The notes below the pieces were generated by a model. That model searched no databases, was not told the origin of the DNA, and saw only the letters and a list, made by a program, of their open reading frames with translations. A stretch of DNA of 64,000 bases, taken from positions 186,001 to 250,000 of the forward strand of contig JABTUF010000007.1 in NCBI GenBank assembly GCA_015075645.1, read 5' to 3'. Positions 1 through 10,322 of the stretch are shown piece by piece (the first letter of the stretch is position 1; every line of letters starts with the position of its first letter). A program made the translations under genes and the position numbers. Source of the DNA: Burkholderiales bacterium (GTDB lineage: Bacteria > Pseudomonadota > Gammaproteobacteria > Burkholderiales > Casimicrobiaceae).

Positions 1-376
1 TGCGCCGCAGGTTCAGGTCCTCGCGAAACTCGCGCTGGGCGCGCTGCAGGTCGCGGGACAGGTTGGCGAGGTCCCGTTCCTTCGTGCGGCGCTCGGACTC
101 GGCCATCGTGGCGCCGTCCTTGTCGAGCGAACTCTGCAGGTCGCGGGTCTGCTTGGTGAGCTTCTGGACTTCGGCGTCGCGCGTCGCGAACTCCTTCTCG
201 AGCTTGGCCTGCGCGCGCTTGGCCGGAGCGGCCTCGCGGAAGAGCCGCTCGGTGTTGACGAAGCCGATGCGGAACGCGGACGCCGCGGGCGTCGTCGCGC
301 TCGCGCCTTGCGCCGCTGCGGTGCCCGAAGCCGCCGCGAGCAGCATGGCCGCGACGAGGAAGAAGGGTCGTTTCAC
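1..376 (-). CDS. skp: Skp/OmpH periplasmic chaperone, partial (3' end outside window)
   Basis: Periplasmic chaperone that holds unfolded outer-membrane proteins for delivery to the BAM machinery. The visible 125 codons show an N-terminal signal peptide rich in Ala and Leu, ending near an A-A-A-Q cleavage site. Then comes the family opening IGFVNTERLF and a long charged helical arm rich in Lys, Arg, Glu and Gln, typical of the Skp tentacle coiled coil. The start is a GTG with GGAG about eight bases upstream; no ATG fits the signal peptide better. It lies directly downstream of bamA, the usual partner arrangement. The C-terminus is cut off by the window edge. Confidence 0.88.
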   Translation of the reverse strand, partial: MKRPFFLVAAMLLAAASGTAAAQGASATTPAASAFRIGFVNTERLFREAAPAKRAQAKLEKEFATRDAEVQKLTKQTRDLQSSLDKDGATMAESERRTKERDLANLSRDLQRAQREFREDLNLRR

Positions 377-405
377 GTGGGTCTCCTGCACGGGATCGCC
401 CGGGG

Positions 406-2724
406 TCAGAACACCGAGCCCATCTGGAACTGGAACTTCTGGATCTTGTCGCCCGGCTCCTCGTTCAACGGAATCGCGTAGCTGAACTTGAGCGGCCCCA
501 TCGGCGAGTTCCAGGCGAGGCCGACGCCGGCCGAGAAGCGGAACGACTCGAAATCCGGCTGGAGGCCGTCGAGGTAGATCTGGCCCATGTCGCCGAACAC
601 CGACAGCCGCACCGCCTGTTGCCCGGCGAGCAGCGGATAGAACAGTTCGGCGTTGCCCACGATCTTGCGCTTGCCTCCGAGCACGTTGCCGTACACGTCG
701 CGCGGCCCGAGCGAACTCGTCTCGAATCCCCGGACCGAGCCGACGCCGCCGGCGTAGAACGCCTTGAAGAACGGAAGCGGCTTGCCCTGGTAGCCGTCGC
801 CGTACCCCAGTTCGCCGCGCAGCATCAGGACGAACGGCCGGTAGACCGGCCAGAACCACTGCTGCACGTACTGCGCCCGGTAGTACGACAGATCGCCGGG
901 CGGCAGTCCCAGTTCCAGCAGGAAGCTCTGCAGCCGACCCTGGTTAGGATAGAGAATGTCGTCGCGCGTGTCACGCGCCCATCCCAGCGTCGCCACGAAC
1001 GCGTTGGTGGTCGCGCCGAATTCGTCGACGAAGTCGATGTACGCCGGCGGAGAGTCCTGGAACAGCGTCAGTTCGGTGCGGTCGAACCGGAAGCCCAGGT
1101 TGACCGTGTCCGTCTCGGTGATCGGGATGCCGAAGCCGATGGCCGCGCCGATCGTGTCCGAGGCGTACTGGGACACCGACAGCGAGGTCGGGTCGAGGCG
1201 GCGCACGTACGCCTCCAGCGTCCTCGACACCCCGTTCACCGTCCAGTACGGCTCGGTGAACGCGATCGAGTAGGTTCGGTTCACCTTGCTCGTGTTGACG
1301 TTGAGCGCGAGCGCGTTGCCCGAGCCGAACACGTTCTGCTGCGACACCGTGCCGCTGAACACGAGGCCTTCCGCGTTCGAGTATCCGAGGCCCGCGAGCA
1401 GGTTGCCGGTCGACTTCTCGGTCACCGAGAACTCGACGTCGACCTGGTCGGTGGCGCCGGCCACCGGCGGGGTCTCGACGTTGACGTCGTCGAAGTATCC
1501 GAGCCGCTTCATCCGCACCTTCGAGCGGTCGATGCGGCCGCTGTCGAACCAGGCGCTCTCGAGCTGGCGCGCCTCGCGGCGGATGACCTCGTCGCGCGTC
1601 TTGGAGTTTCCGCTCACGTTGATGCGGCGGACGTACACGCGGCGGCCGGGGTCGACGTAGATCGTGAACGCCGCGGTCGCCTTCTCGCGGTCGATCTCCG
1701 GCACCGCGTTCACGTTGGCGAACGCGTAGCCCTCGGCCCCGAGCCGGTCCGAGATCGCCTTCGTGGTCTTCTGCACCTTCTCGCGCGAGAACACCTCCCC
1801 GGGCGCGATCGCCACGAGGCCGCGGAGCTCGGACGCGTCGACGGCGAGGTCGCCGCCGAGGCGCACGTCGCTGATCGTGTAGCGCGGTCCCTCGTTGATG
1901 TTGACGGTGATGAAGATGTCTTCCTTGTCGGGCGAGATCGACACCTGCGTCGACGTGATGTCGAACTCGAGGTAGCCTCGGTTCTGGTAGAAGTTGCGCA
2001 GCGCCTCGAGGTCGCCCTGCAGCTTCTGCCGGCTGTACTGGTCGTTCTTCGTGTACCAGGTGAGCCAGCCGGGCGTGGTCAGCAGCATCTCGTGCCTGAG
2101 CTGCGCCTCGGTGAACGCCTTGGTGCCGATGATGTTGATCCGCGCGATGCGCGAGGCCGACCCTTCGTCGACGGTGAAGTTGATCGCGACGCGGTTGCGT
2201 TCCTGCGGCGTCACCGTCGTCTGCACCTTGGCCGCGTACAGGCCGCGCGAGATGTACTGGCGCTTCAGCTCCTGCTCGGCCCGGTCGAGGGCCGAGCGGT
2301 CGAAGATGCGGCCTTCGGTGAGGCCGATGTCCTTCAGCGCCTTGCGTATCGTCTCGGTGTCGAACTCCTTGTTGCCGACGAAGGTGAGCGAACTGATCGT
2401 CGGCCGCTCCTGCACCAGCACCACCAGCACGTCGCCCTCGCGCTCGAGTTGCACATCGCGAAAGAATCCGGTGGCGTAGAGCGCCTTCACCGCGGCCGAG
2501 AGCTTCTCGTCGTCGACGCGCTCGCCGACCTTGATCGGCAGGTAGCTGAAGATCGTGCCCGCCTCGGTGCGCTGCACGCCCTCGACGCGGATGTCGCGCA
2601 CGACGAACGGATCGGCGGCCCGCGAGGGGAGCGGCGCCAGCGCGGCGGCGAGCGCGAGCGCCGCGCCGAGCCAGCGGGCGATGCGGGACACGGCCCTGCG
2701 GTCAGAACAGACGGGAGACATCAT
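406..2724 (-). CDS. bamA: Outer membrane protein assembly factor BamA
   Basis: Core of the beta-barrel assembly machine that folds and inserts outer-membrane proteins. The 772 residues fit the family: a signal peptide (LALAAALAPLPSRAA region), five POTRA repeats over roughly residues 35-430, and a 16-strand barrel to the end. The barrel contains the conserved VRGF loop-6 motif and ends in Phe, as outer-membrane barrels do. The first ATG lies 23 bases inside rseP and has no clear ribosome site; a GTG eleven codons in (near 2691) is an alternative start that still precedes the signal peptide. It sits between rseP and skp in the usual betaproteobacterial order. Confidence 0.95.
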   Translation of the reverse strand: MMSPVCSDRRAVSRIARWLGAALALAAALAPLPSRAADPFVVRDIRVEGVQRTEAGTIFSYLPIKVGERVDDEKLSAAVKALYATGFFRDVQLEREGDVLVVLVQERPTISSLTFVGNKEFDTETIRKALKDIGLTEGRIFDRSALDRAEQELKRQYISRGLYAAKVQTTVTPQERNRVAINFTVDEGSASRIARINIIGTKAFTEAQLRHEMLLTTPGWLTWYTKNDQYSRQKLQGDLEALRNFYQNRGYLEFDITSTQVSISPDKEDIFITVNINEGPRYTISDVRLGGDLAVDASELRGLVAIAPGEVFSREKVQKTTKAISDRLGAEGYAFANVNAVPEIDREKATAAFTIYVDPGRRVYVRRINVSGNSKTRDEVIRREARQLESAWFDSGRIDRSKVRMKRLGYFDDVNVETPPVAGATDQVDVEFSVTEKSTGNLLAGLGYSNAEGLVFSGTVSQQNVFGSGNALALNVNTSKVNRTYSIAFTEPYWTVNGVSRTLEAYVRRLDPTSLSVSQYASDTIGAAIGFGIPITETDTVNLGFRFDRTELTLFQDSPPAYIDFVDEFGATTNAFVATLGWARDTRDDILYPNQGRLQSFLLELGLPPGDLSYYRAQYVQQWFWPVYRPFVLMLRGELGYGDGYQGKPLPFFKAFYAGGVGSVRGFETSSLGPRDVYGNVLGGKRKIVGNAELFYPLLAGQQAVRLSVFGDMGQIYLDGLQPDFESFRFSAGVGLAWNSPMGPLKFSYAIPLNEEPGDKIQKFQFQMGSVF

Positions 2725-4054
2725 TGACGAGCGCGAGGGTCATCAGCACGGCGAGGAGCGCCATGCCGATGCGCTGCCCGACCTCGAAGGCCCGGTCGGA
2801 CACCGGTCGGCCCAGGACGATTTCGGCGAGATAATACAGCAAGTGCCCGCCGTCCAAGAGCGGGATGGGCAGGAGGTTCAGCACGCCGAGGCTGATGCTG
2901 ATGAGCGCGAGGTAGCCGACGAAGGTCAGCATGCCGGCCTGCGCCGACTGGCCCGCGTAGTCGGCGAGCGTGATCGGTCCGGACAGATTCCTGAGCGACG
3001 CGTCGCCGGTGATCATCCGGCCGAGCATGCGCAGCGTGAACGCGGACAACTCCCAGGTCTTGCGCACGCCCGCGGCGAGGGCTTCGACCGGATTCGAGCG
3101 CACCGTGGTCGTCACGCTCGCGACCGCGGAGGCATCCGCCTTGAGGCGCAGGCCCGCGAGTCCGATGCGGCGCCCGCCCTGCTCCTGCGCCTCGGGCACC
3201 ACGGCGAGATCGATCTCCGCGCCGTCGCGCGCGATGCGGAAGACCACCGGCGCCCCCGGCTTCGCGTGCGTGGCCGACGCCACGTCGGACGGCGAGCGCG
3301 CCGCCCGGCCGTCCACCGCGACGATGCGATCGCCCTCGCGCATGCCCGCCGCCTCGGCGGGCTTGCCCGGCGCGACCTGGTCGACGATCGGAGCACCGAG
3401 ATCGGGTCGCAGGCCGAGCGCCGCGAGCGGTTGGTTCTCCCAGTCGGCGTTCGACAGCGAGGAGAGCGCGAGCGAACGCGTCGCGCGGCTGCCGTCGGAG
3501 CGTTCGACCTCGACGTCCGCGGCGGCATGGCCCTGCGCCTTCACGATGCGCCAACGGAGGTCCTGCAGCGTCGCCACCTTCTCGCCGTCGACCGCCACGA
3601 CCCGGTCCCGGTCGGCGAATCCCGCCGCCGCGGCGGGGGTGCCCGGCGCCGGCGGCGCGAGCACCGGAATCTGGCCCGGAACGCCGACCACGAACGTGGC
3701 GGTGAAAATCGCGACCGCGAGCAGGAGGTTCGCGATCGGACCCGCCGCGACGATCGCGATCCGCTTGCCGACGCTCTGGCGGTTGAAGGCGCGCGGCAGA
3801 TCCTCCGGCGAGAGCGCGTCCTCCCGTTCGTCGGCCATCTTCACGTAGCCGCCGAGCGGTATCGCCGACAGCGCCCATTCGGTGCGCTCGCGACCGAGCC
3901 GCCGCGACCACACGATGCGCCCGAACCCCACCGAGAAGCGCAGCACCTTGACTCCGGCGAGCCGAGCGACCGCGAAGTGTCCGAACTCGTGGAACACGAC
4001 GAGCACGCCGAGCACCACGAGGAACGCGCCGATCTTCCAGGCGAGATCGATCAT
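2702..4054 (-). CDS. rseP: RseP site-2 intramembrane zinc metalloprotease
   Basis: Inner-membrane protease that cuts the anti-sigma factor RseA in the sigma-E envelope-stress pathway and clears remnant signal peptides. The 450 residues show the catalytic zinc motif HEFGH at residues 22-26 in the first membrane helix, two periplasmic PDZ domains in the middle, and the second active-site motif LLDGGH in the third helix near residue 400. Length matches E. coli RseP (450). The start ATG overlaps the dxr stop by four bases, so the two are probably translationally coupled; its 3' end overlaps the bamA reading frame. Confidence 0.95.
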   Translation of the reverse strand: MIDLAWKIGAFLVVLGVLVVFHEFGHFAVARLAGVKVLRFSVGFGRIVWSRRLGRERTEWALSAIPLGGYVKMADEREDALSPEDLPRAFNRQSVGKRIAIVAAGPIANLLLAVAIFTATFVVGVPGQIPVLAPPAPGTPAAAAGFADRDRVVAVDGEKVATLQDLRWRIVKAQGHAAADVEVERSDGSRATRSLALSSLSNADWENQPLAALGLRPDLGAPIVDQVAPGKPAEAAGMREGDRIVAVDGRAARSPSDVASATHAKPGAPVVFRIARDGAEIDLAVVPEAQEQGGRRIGLAGLRLKADASAVASVTTTVRSNPVEALAAGVRKTWELSAFTLRMLGRMITGDASLRNLSGPITLADYAGQSAQAGMLTFVGYLALISISLGVLNLLPIPLLDGGHLLYYLAEIVLGRPVSDRAFEVGQRIGMALLAVLMTLALVNDVSRLF

Positions 4055-5265
4055 GCGGTGACCGCGACGCCGGGGGCGTCAGCGGGAAGCTTCAGGATCC
4101 CGCGCGCGACGCCGCGGGCCGCGGCGTCCGCCTCCAGCGCGTCGTCGAGGGCGGCCACCGTGCGCGCGGGCATGCGTTCGAGCGTCTCGGCGCAGGTCGC
4201 GTGGATCGCGGGGAACGGCGCGCGCCCGGCGAGGAACGCCGCCACCGCGATCTCGTTCGCCGCGTTCAGCACCACCGTCGCCGTGCCTCCCGCGGCGAGC
4301 GCGTCGTAGGCGAGGCCGAGGCAGGGAAAGCGCGCGCGGTCGGGGGCCTCGAACGAGAGCGAAGCGAGCCGCGCGAGGTCGAGCCTCGCCACGCCGCTCT
4401 CGATGCGCTCCGGCCACGCCAGCGCCTGCGCGATCGGCGTGCGCATGTCCGGGTGCCCGAGTTGCGCGAGCACCGAGCCGTCGACGTACTCGACGAGCGA
4501 ATGCACGACGCTCTGCGGATGGAGGACCACGTCGATCATGACGATCGGCACGCCGAAGAGCCAGTGCGCCTCGATCACCTCGAGGCCCTTGTTCATCATC
4601 GTCGCCGAGTCGACCGAGATCTTCCGTCCCATGCGCCAGTTCGGATGCGCGCAGGCCTCGTCCGGCGTGACGCCCGCGAGTTCCGCGACCGGACGGGTGC
4701 GGAACGGTCCGCCCGACGCCGTCAGGACGAGGCGCCGCACGCCGGCGCGCGCCGGATCGCCGGCATAGTCCGCGGGCAGGCACTGGAACAGCGCGTTGTG
4801 CTCGCTGTCGATCGGCAGCAGCGTCGCGCCGCCGTCGCGCGCGGCGCGCATGAACGCGCCGCCACCGACGACGAGCGCCTCCTTGTTCGCGAGGAGCACC
4901 CGCTTGCCCGCCCGGGCGGCCGCGAGCGTCGGCCCGATGCCGGCGGCCCCGACGATCGCCGCGAGGACCGTGTCGGCGGCCGGCGAGGCGGCGGCCTCCA
5001 GGAGCCCCTCCGCGCCCGCGACCACGCGGGTGGGAAGTCCCGCGCCGGCGAGGTCGCGCCCGAGCGTCCGCGCGGCGTCCGGGTCGAGCATCGCGGCGAG
5101 CGCGGGGCGAAACCGGCGGCACAGCGCCGCCATCCTGCCCGCGTTGCGGTGCGCCGCGAGCGCCTCGACCGCATAGCGGTCCGGATGGCGCGCGATGACG
5201 TCGAGCGCCGAATCGCCGATCGATCCGGTCGCACCGAGCAGGCTCACGCGTCGCTGCATCGTCAT
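4051..5265 (-). CDS. dxr: 1-deoxy-D-xylulose 5-phosphate reductoisomerase
   Basis: Second enzyme of the MEP isoprenoid pathway: converts DXP to 2-C-methyl-D-erythritol 4-phosphate with NADPH and a divalent metal. Seen here are the N-terminal nucleotide-binding motif LLGATGSIG, NKEALVVGG, the metal and substrate loop IDSEHNALFQCL, and SGGPFR. About 404 residues, close to the family norm of 398. The outer ATG overlaps the cdsA stop as ATGA; a second ATG two codons later (5259) has GGG six bases upstream and is an equally good start. It sits upstream of uses for isoprenoids such as UppS in the same operon. Confidence 0.95.
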   Translation of the reverse strand: MTMQRRVSLLGATGSIGDSALDVIARHPDRYAVEALAAHRNAGRMAALCRRFRPALAAMLDPDAARTLGRDLAGAGLPTRVVAGAEGLLEAAASPAADTVLAAIVGAAGIGPTLAAARAGKRVLLANKEALVVGGGAFMRAARDGGATLLPIDSEHNALFQCLPADYAGDPARAGVRRLVLTASGGPFRTRPVAELAGVTPDEACAHPNWRMGRKISVDSATMMNKGLEVIEAHWLFGVPIVMIDVVLHPQSVVHSLVEYVDGSVLAQLGHPDMRTPIAQALAWPERIESGVARLDLARLASLSFEAPDRARFPCLGLAYDALAAGGTATVVLNAANEIAVAAFLAGRAPFPAIHATCAETLERMPARTVAALDDALEADAAARGVARGILKLPADAPGVAVTA

Positions 5266-6110
5266 CCCGCGAGGAAGCGGTGCGCCGCGAGCGCCGCCGG
5301 CGGCATCGCGGCGAGCAACGCATCGACGCGGTCGAGGACGCCGCCGTGTCCGGGCAGGAGCCGGCCGCTGTCCTTGACGCCGGCCTCGCGCTTCAGCCAC
5401 GACTCGTAGAGATCGCCCAGCACCGACATGAGCGCCAGCGCGAGCACGAGCGCGATCCACGCGACGACCGCGATCGGACCGGTGGGCCCGTCGTAGCCCG
5501 CGGCTCGGGCGAACGGCACGAGCGCGAACGCGTAGACGACGACCGCGGCGAGCGCACCCCATACGCCTTCCCAGGTCTTGCCGGGACTCACGAGCGGCGC
5601 GAGCTTGCGCCGTCCGAACGCCCGGCCGGTGAAATAGGCGGCGGTGTCCGCGATCCAGACGATGGCCATCGCCGCGAGTACGAGCCAGGGCGACCGCGCC
5701 TGGAGTTCGACCAGCGCGATCCACACGCCCCCCAGCACGACCACGCCGGCGGCGGCGAGCGCCGCGCGCGAACGCGCAGGCCAGCGCTGGACGACCCACG
5801 GCAGCGCGAGCGCGAGCCAGAAGAGCGTCGCGACGCCGCACACCGCGACGAGGATGCCGTCGGGCCAGCCGGTCGACGGCAGCGGCGGCGCCGCGGCGAG
5901 GAGCGTGGCGCCGAGCGCCGCGGCGGCGACCGCGTACGCCAGGCGAACCCCGCCCGAAAGACGCGCGAGGCCCGCCCATTCGAGCGCGGCCGCGAACACC
6001 ACGGCGAGCGCCACGCCGGCCCACAGGACCGGCGTGAGCGCGAAGAGCGCCACGAGCACCGAAGGCACGAGCACGGCGGCCGTCGCGACGCGCGTTGCGA
6101 GCGGCGTCAT
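5262..6110 (-). CDS. cdsA: Phosphatidate cytidylyltransferase (CDP-diglyceride synthase)
   Basis: Makes CDP-diacylglycerol from phosphatidate and CTP in the inner membrane, the branch point of phospholipid synthesis. The 282 residues are almost all hydrophobic helices (about eight). The CdsA signature lies near the C-terminal third: SPGKTWEGVWGA, then VSVLGDLYESWLKREAGVKDSG with the conserved D and K residues. The start is chosen as MTPLATR because it overlaps the uppS stop as ATGA; the open frame continues upstream but only as a shadow of uppS. Confidence 0.94.
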   Translation of the reverse strand: MTPLATRVATAAVLVPSVLVALFALTPVLWAGVALAVVFAAALEWAGLARLSGGVRLAYAVAAAALGATLLAAAPPLPSTGWPDGILVAVCGVATLFWLALALPWVVQRWPARSRAALAAAGVVVLGGVWIALVELQARSPWLVLAAMAIVWIADTAAYFTGRAFGRRKLAPLVSPGKTWEGVWGALAAVVVYAFALVPFARAAGYDGPTGPIAVVAWIALVLALALMSVLGDLYESWLKREAGVKDSGRLLPGHGGVLDRVDALLAAMPPAALAAHRFLAG

Positions 6111-6835
6111 GACGCCGCCGCCGCCGGCCTGTCGAGCTGTTCGCTGGTGCGGCCGTAGCGGCGCTCGCGCGTCCGGTACGACGCGATCGCCTCGTCGAGC
6201 GCGGCGGCGTCGAAGTCGGGCCAGAGGCGATCGGTGAACCAGAGTTCGGAGTACGCGAGTTGCCACAGCACGAAGTTCGAGACGCGCTGCTCGCCCCCGG
6301 TGCGGATGAAGAGGTCGGGCTCGGGCGCGTAGGCGAGCGCGAGGTACGGCGCGATCGCGTCGGCGTCGAGCGGCGCGCCGTCGGCCAGCGCCTCGGGATG
6401 CCGGCGGTAGTACGCACGCGCGGCCTGCGCGATGTCCCAGCGGCCGCCGTAGTTGGCGGCGATCGTGAGCGTGAGCCGCGGGTTCGTCGCGGTCAGCAGT
6501 TCGCCCGCGGCGATCTGCGCGCGGATGCGGTGGTCGAAGCGCGCCGTGTCGCCGATGACCTTCAACCGGATGCCGTTCTCGTGCAGCTTGCCGACCTCGA
6601 CTTCGAGCGCCCGCAGGAACAGCTCCATCAGGATCGAGACCTCGTCCGCGGGGCGCCGCCAGTTCTCGCTCGAGAACGCGAACAGCGTCAGGTAGTCGAT
6701 GCCCCGCTCGACCGCCGCGCGCACGACGACGCGCACCGCCTCGACGCCGCGCTTGTGCCCGGCGACGCGCGGCAGCATCCGCTTCTTCGCCCAGCGGCCG
6801 TTGCCGTCCATGATGATCGCGACGTGCCGCGGCAT
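6107..6835 (-). CDS. uppS: Undecaprenyl diphosphate synthase
   Basis: Cis-prenyltransferase that makes the C55 lipid carrier for peptidoglycan and O-antigen. The catalytic signature MDGNGRW is at residues 9-15, with FAFSSENW and the C-terminal RTGGEQRVSNF substrate-binding motif. 242 residues fits the family. The ATG at 6835 is preceded by GGGGA with good spacing; a GTG 14 codons upstream (6877) stays in frame but has no clear ribosome site. Coupled to cdsA by a four-base overlap. Confidence 0.94.
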   Translation of the reverse strand: MPRHVAIIMDGNGRWAKKRMLPRVAGHKRGVEAVRVVVRAAVERGIDYLTLFAFSSENWRRPADEVSILMELFLRALEVEVGKLHENGIRLKVIGDTARFDHRIRAQIAAGELLTATNPRLTLTIAANYGGRWDIAQAARAYYRRHPEALADGAPLDADAIAPYLALAYAPEPDLFIRTGGEQRVSNFVLWQLAYSELWFTDRLWPDFDAAALDEAIASYRTRERRYGRTSEQLDRPAAAAS

Positions 6836-6939
6836 GTCCCGGTCCCCGGGGATCTCGCGCGTGGAGGATGTGAACACGTGTCGTTCAGGTCGCGGGACGC
6901 GCCGCGCACCTCGCCGGTCCGGGAGGCGCGCGGCCGCGC

Positions 6940-7497
6940 TCAGACCGCCATCAGGTCCGCTTCCTTCTGGTGCAGCACCTTGTCGATCTCGGCCACGAAC
7001 CGGTCGGTGAGCTTCTGCACGTCGGTCTGCGCATGGCGCTCGTCGTCTTCCGCGACCTTGTGGTCCTTGAGGAGCTTCTTCAACTGCTCGTTCGCCTCGC
7101 GCCGGACGTTGCGCACCGCGACGCGGGCGTTCTCGGCCTCGTGCCGAACGACCTTGATCAGGTCGCGACGGCGCTCCTCGGTCAGCGCGGGCATCGGCAC
7201 GCGGATCAGGTCGCCGGAGGTCGCGGGATTCAACCCGAGGTCGGAGTCGCGGATCGCCCGCTCGATCGCCGGGACGAGCTTCTTCTCCCACGGCTGGACG
7301 GTGATCGTGCGCGCGTCGGCGAGCTGGACGTTGGCGACCTTCGGGACCGCGGTCATCGTGCCGTAGTAGTCGACCATCACGTGGTCGAGCAGGCCGGCGT
7401 GCGCGCGTCCGGTCCGCACCTTGCCGAGGTCCGTCTTCAACGACTCGATCGTCTTCGCCATCTTCTGCTCGGCGCCCTTCTTGATCTCCGCAATCAT
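6940..7497 (-). CDS. frr: Ribosome recycling factor
   Basis: With EF-G, splits the post-termination ribosome so subunits can be reused. The 185 residues equal the E. coli length; the three-helix bundle contains the conserved LKTDLGKVRTGRA segment, the PWEKK region and the C-terminal RDLIKVVRHEAENARVAVRN helix. Start ATG is at MIAEIKKG with AGGCTGCC-type spacing to a purine-rich stretch. It sits 16 bases after pyrH and about 100 bases before uppS, the standard pyrH-frr-uppS order. Confidence 0.96.
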   Translation of the reverse strand: MIAEIKKGAEQKMAKTIESLKTDLGKVRTGRAHAGLLDHVMVDYYGTMTAVPKVANVQLADARTITVQPWEKKLVPAIERAIRDSDLGLNPATSGDLIRVPMPALTEERRRDLIKVVRHEAENARVAVRNVRREANEQLKKLLKDHKVAEDDERHAQTDVQKLTDRFVAEIDKVLHQKEADLMAV

Positions 7498-7513
7498 CGG
7501 CAGCCTCCGTCGT

Positions 7514-8281
7514 TCAGCAATGCACGAGCGTGCCCTCGTCCTCGCCCATCACGGCGCGCTTCAACGCGCCCGGCGAGAAGATCGAGAACACCTTGAGCAG
7601 CATGTCCTGGTCGCGGCACAGCGCCAGCGCGGTCGCGTCCATCACCTTGAGGTTCTTCACGATCGCCTCGTCGAACGTCAGCTCCGCGTAGCGCCGCGCC
7701 TGCGGATCCTTCTTCGGGTCCGCCGTGTAGACGCCGTCGACCTTGGTCGCCTTGAGCACGATGTCCACGCCCATCTCGCGTCCGCGCAGCGCCGCCGCGG
7801 TGTCGGTCGTGAAGAACGGGTTGCCGGTGCCGGCCGCGAAGATCACCACCTTGCGCTCCTCGAGGTGGCGCAGCGCGCGCCCGCGGATGTAGGGCTCCGC
7901 GACCTGGTCGATGCGCAGCGCCGACTGCACCCGGGCCTCGACGCCCGCGCGCTGCAGCGCGTCCTGCAGCGCGAGCGCGTTCATCAGCGTCGCGAGCATG
8001 CCCATGTAGTCGGCGGTCGCGCGGTCCATGCCCGCAGCGCCGGGCGCGACGCCGCGGAAGATGTTGCCGCCGCCGATGACGATCGCGATCGCCACGCCGA
8101 GTTCGTGCACCTCGCCGATCTCGGCGACGATGCGGTCGATGGTCTCGCGGTTGATGCCGTAGGCGTCGTCGCCCATCAGCGCTTCACCGGAGAGCTTGAG
8201 CAGGATGCGCCGGTACGCGGGCGACGGCGCCGCGGAGGTGACCGCGGCGAGCGGCGCGGTCGAAGGCGTGGGCGGGGTCAT
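7514..8281 (-). CDS. pyrH: Uridylate kinase (UMP kinase)
   Basis: Phosphorylates UMP to UDP in pyrimidine nucleotide synthesis; bacterial PyrH is a hexamer regulated by GTP and UTP. Amino-acid-kinase fold motifs are visible: LLKLSGEAL, VIGGGNIFRG, GTGNPFFTTDTAA and KATKVDGVYTADP. From the ATG at 8281, which has GGAG eight bases upstream, the protein is 255 residues with about 20 extra Pro/Ala-rich residues before the conserved RILLKLSGEA, slightly longer than the E. coli protein (241). Lies between tsf and frr. Confidence 0.95.
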   Translation of the reverse strand: MTPPTPSTAPLAAVTSAAPSPAYRRILLKLSGEALMGDDAYGINRETIDRIVAEIGEVHELGVAIAIVIGGGNIFRGVAPGAAGMDRATADYMGMLATLMNALALQDALQRAGVEARVQSALRIDQVAEPYIRGRALRHLEERKVVIFAAGTGNPFFTTDTAAALRGREMGVDIVLKATKVDGVYTADPKKDPQARRYAELTFDEAIVKNLKVMDATALALCRDQDMLLKVFSIFSPGALKRAVMGEDEGTLVHC

Positions 8282-8390
8282 CGCAGGTCTCCGGGGCGGA
8301 ACCGATCCGGCGCGCGATCCGAACGCCCGGGCCGCGCGCCGAACCGTCCCGGACTCGACGACGGGACCGGTATCCGGTCCCATCGCGACG

Positions 8391-9287
<897 letters not shown>

Positions 9288-9380
9288 GCTTGCTGCTCCA
9301 CGTTCTGCGCGGATCGCGACGCCCGAGGGGGCATCGTGTCCGCCTTCCCGACCGGCGTCCGGCCGGGAGGGTTCTCGAAG

Positions 9381-9403
9381 GAAGGGGGCCGGCGGCCCCC
9401 TTC
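9381..9403 (-). terminator. rpsB-tsf intergenic hairpin (attenuator-like)
   Basis: A perfect 10-base-pair GC-rich stem with a three-base loop starts ten bases after the rpsB stop codon, before tsf. There is no run of T after it on the minus strand, so it would be at most a partial terminator or an RNA-processing or stabilising element. E. coli also has an attenuator in the rpsB-tsf gap; that the same role holds here is inference. Confidence 0.5.
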
Positions 9404-9413
9404 GTGCATCCGG

Positions 9414-10160
9414 TCAGGCCTTCGCCGCCTCGTCGGCGACCTCGACGAATTCATCGCCGCCCTCGACGATCTCCCGGATCACCGTGCTGCGGCCCTCGAG
9501 CACCGCGTCGGCGACGCCGCGCGCGTAGAGCCGGATGGCGCGGCTCGAATCGTCGTTGCCCGGGATCACGTGCGCGATGCCGTCCGGCGAGTGGTTGGTG
9601 TCGACCACCGCGACGACCGGCACGCCGAGCTTCTTCGCCTCGGTGACCGCGATCTTGTGGAAGCCGACGTCGATGACGAACATCGCGTCGGGCAGCGCGT
9701 TCATGTCCTTGATGCCGCCCAGGCTCTGCTGGAGCTTCGCGAGTTCGCGCTTGTGCCCGAGGGCCTCGCGCTTGCTCATGCGGTCGAAGGTGCCGTCCTC
9801 GGCCATCTGCTCGAGATCCTTCAGGCGCTTGATCGACTGCTTGACCGTCTTGAAGTTGGTCAGCATGCCGCCGAGCCAGCGCTGGTCGACGTAGGGCATC
9901 GACGCGCGGCGCGCCTCCTCGGCGATGATGTCGCGCGCCTGGCGCTTCGTGCCGACGAAGAGGATCGTTCCCTTGTTCGCGGCGAGCTGCCGCACGTACT
10001 TCATCGCGTCGTCGTACTTCTCGAGCGTGCGCTCGAGGTTGACGATGTGGATCTTGTTGCGGTGGCCGAAGATGTACTCGGCCATCTTCGGGTTCCAGTA
10101 GCGGGTCTGGTGGCCGAAGTGGACCCCGGCCTCCAGCATCTGGCGCATCGTGACGGACAT
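9414..10160 (-). CDS. rpsB: 30S ribosomal protein S2
   Basis: Small-subunit ribosomal protein needed for S1 binding and initiation. The start MSVTMRQMLEAGVHFGH is diagnostic and is preceded by GAAGGAAA at good distance; the longer open frame upstream is leader. 248 residues with the conserved HFGHQTRYWNPKM, LFVGTKRQA, WLGGMLTNFKT and HLAIPVV-like GVPVVAVVDTNHSPDG motifs. First gene of the long minus-strand cluster. Confidence 0.96.
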   Translation of the reverse strand: MSVTMRQMLEAGVHFGHQTRYWNPKMAEYIFGHRNKIHIVNLERTLEKYDDAMKYVRQLAANKGTILFVGTKRQARDIIAEEARRASMPYVDQRWLGGMLTNFKTVKQSIKRLKDLEQMAEDGTFDRMSKREALGHKRELAKLQQSLGGIKDMNALPDAMFVIDVGFHKIAVTEAKKLGVPVVAVVDTNHSPDGIAHVIPGNDDSSRAIRLYARGVADAVLEGRSTVIREIVEGGDEFVEVADEAAKA

Positions 10161-10212
10161 GACGGTTTCCTTCGTTCTCAGGGTTGAAGAGCGTCGCCCG
10201 GGGACAAATCTG

Positions 10213-10236
10213 GCCGGAAGGAGGCTTCCTCCCGGC
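10213..10236 (-). promoter_or_regulatory. Stem-loop in the rpsB leader
   Basis: In the 160-base untranslated leader of rpsB, GCCGG at one side and CCGGC at the other enclose GAGG-AAG-CCTC, giving a two-part stem of nine pairs. In other bacteria the rpsB leader is the site of feedback by S2; a similar role here is only suggested by position. Confidence 0.35.
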
Positions 10237-10322
10237 ACCCTGAACCCCGCGGGCGCGCGGATTGCCCGGTCCTGGCGCCGGGGAACGTGTCACCCCCCGG
10301 GCCCGGATCGAGCTAACTTGAT

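Noticed and set aside
619..2727. 702-codon open frame opposite bamA
   Set aside because: Arg/Val/Glu-rich shadow of bamA caused by high GC; no family features and no ribosome site.
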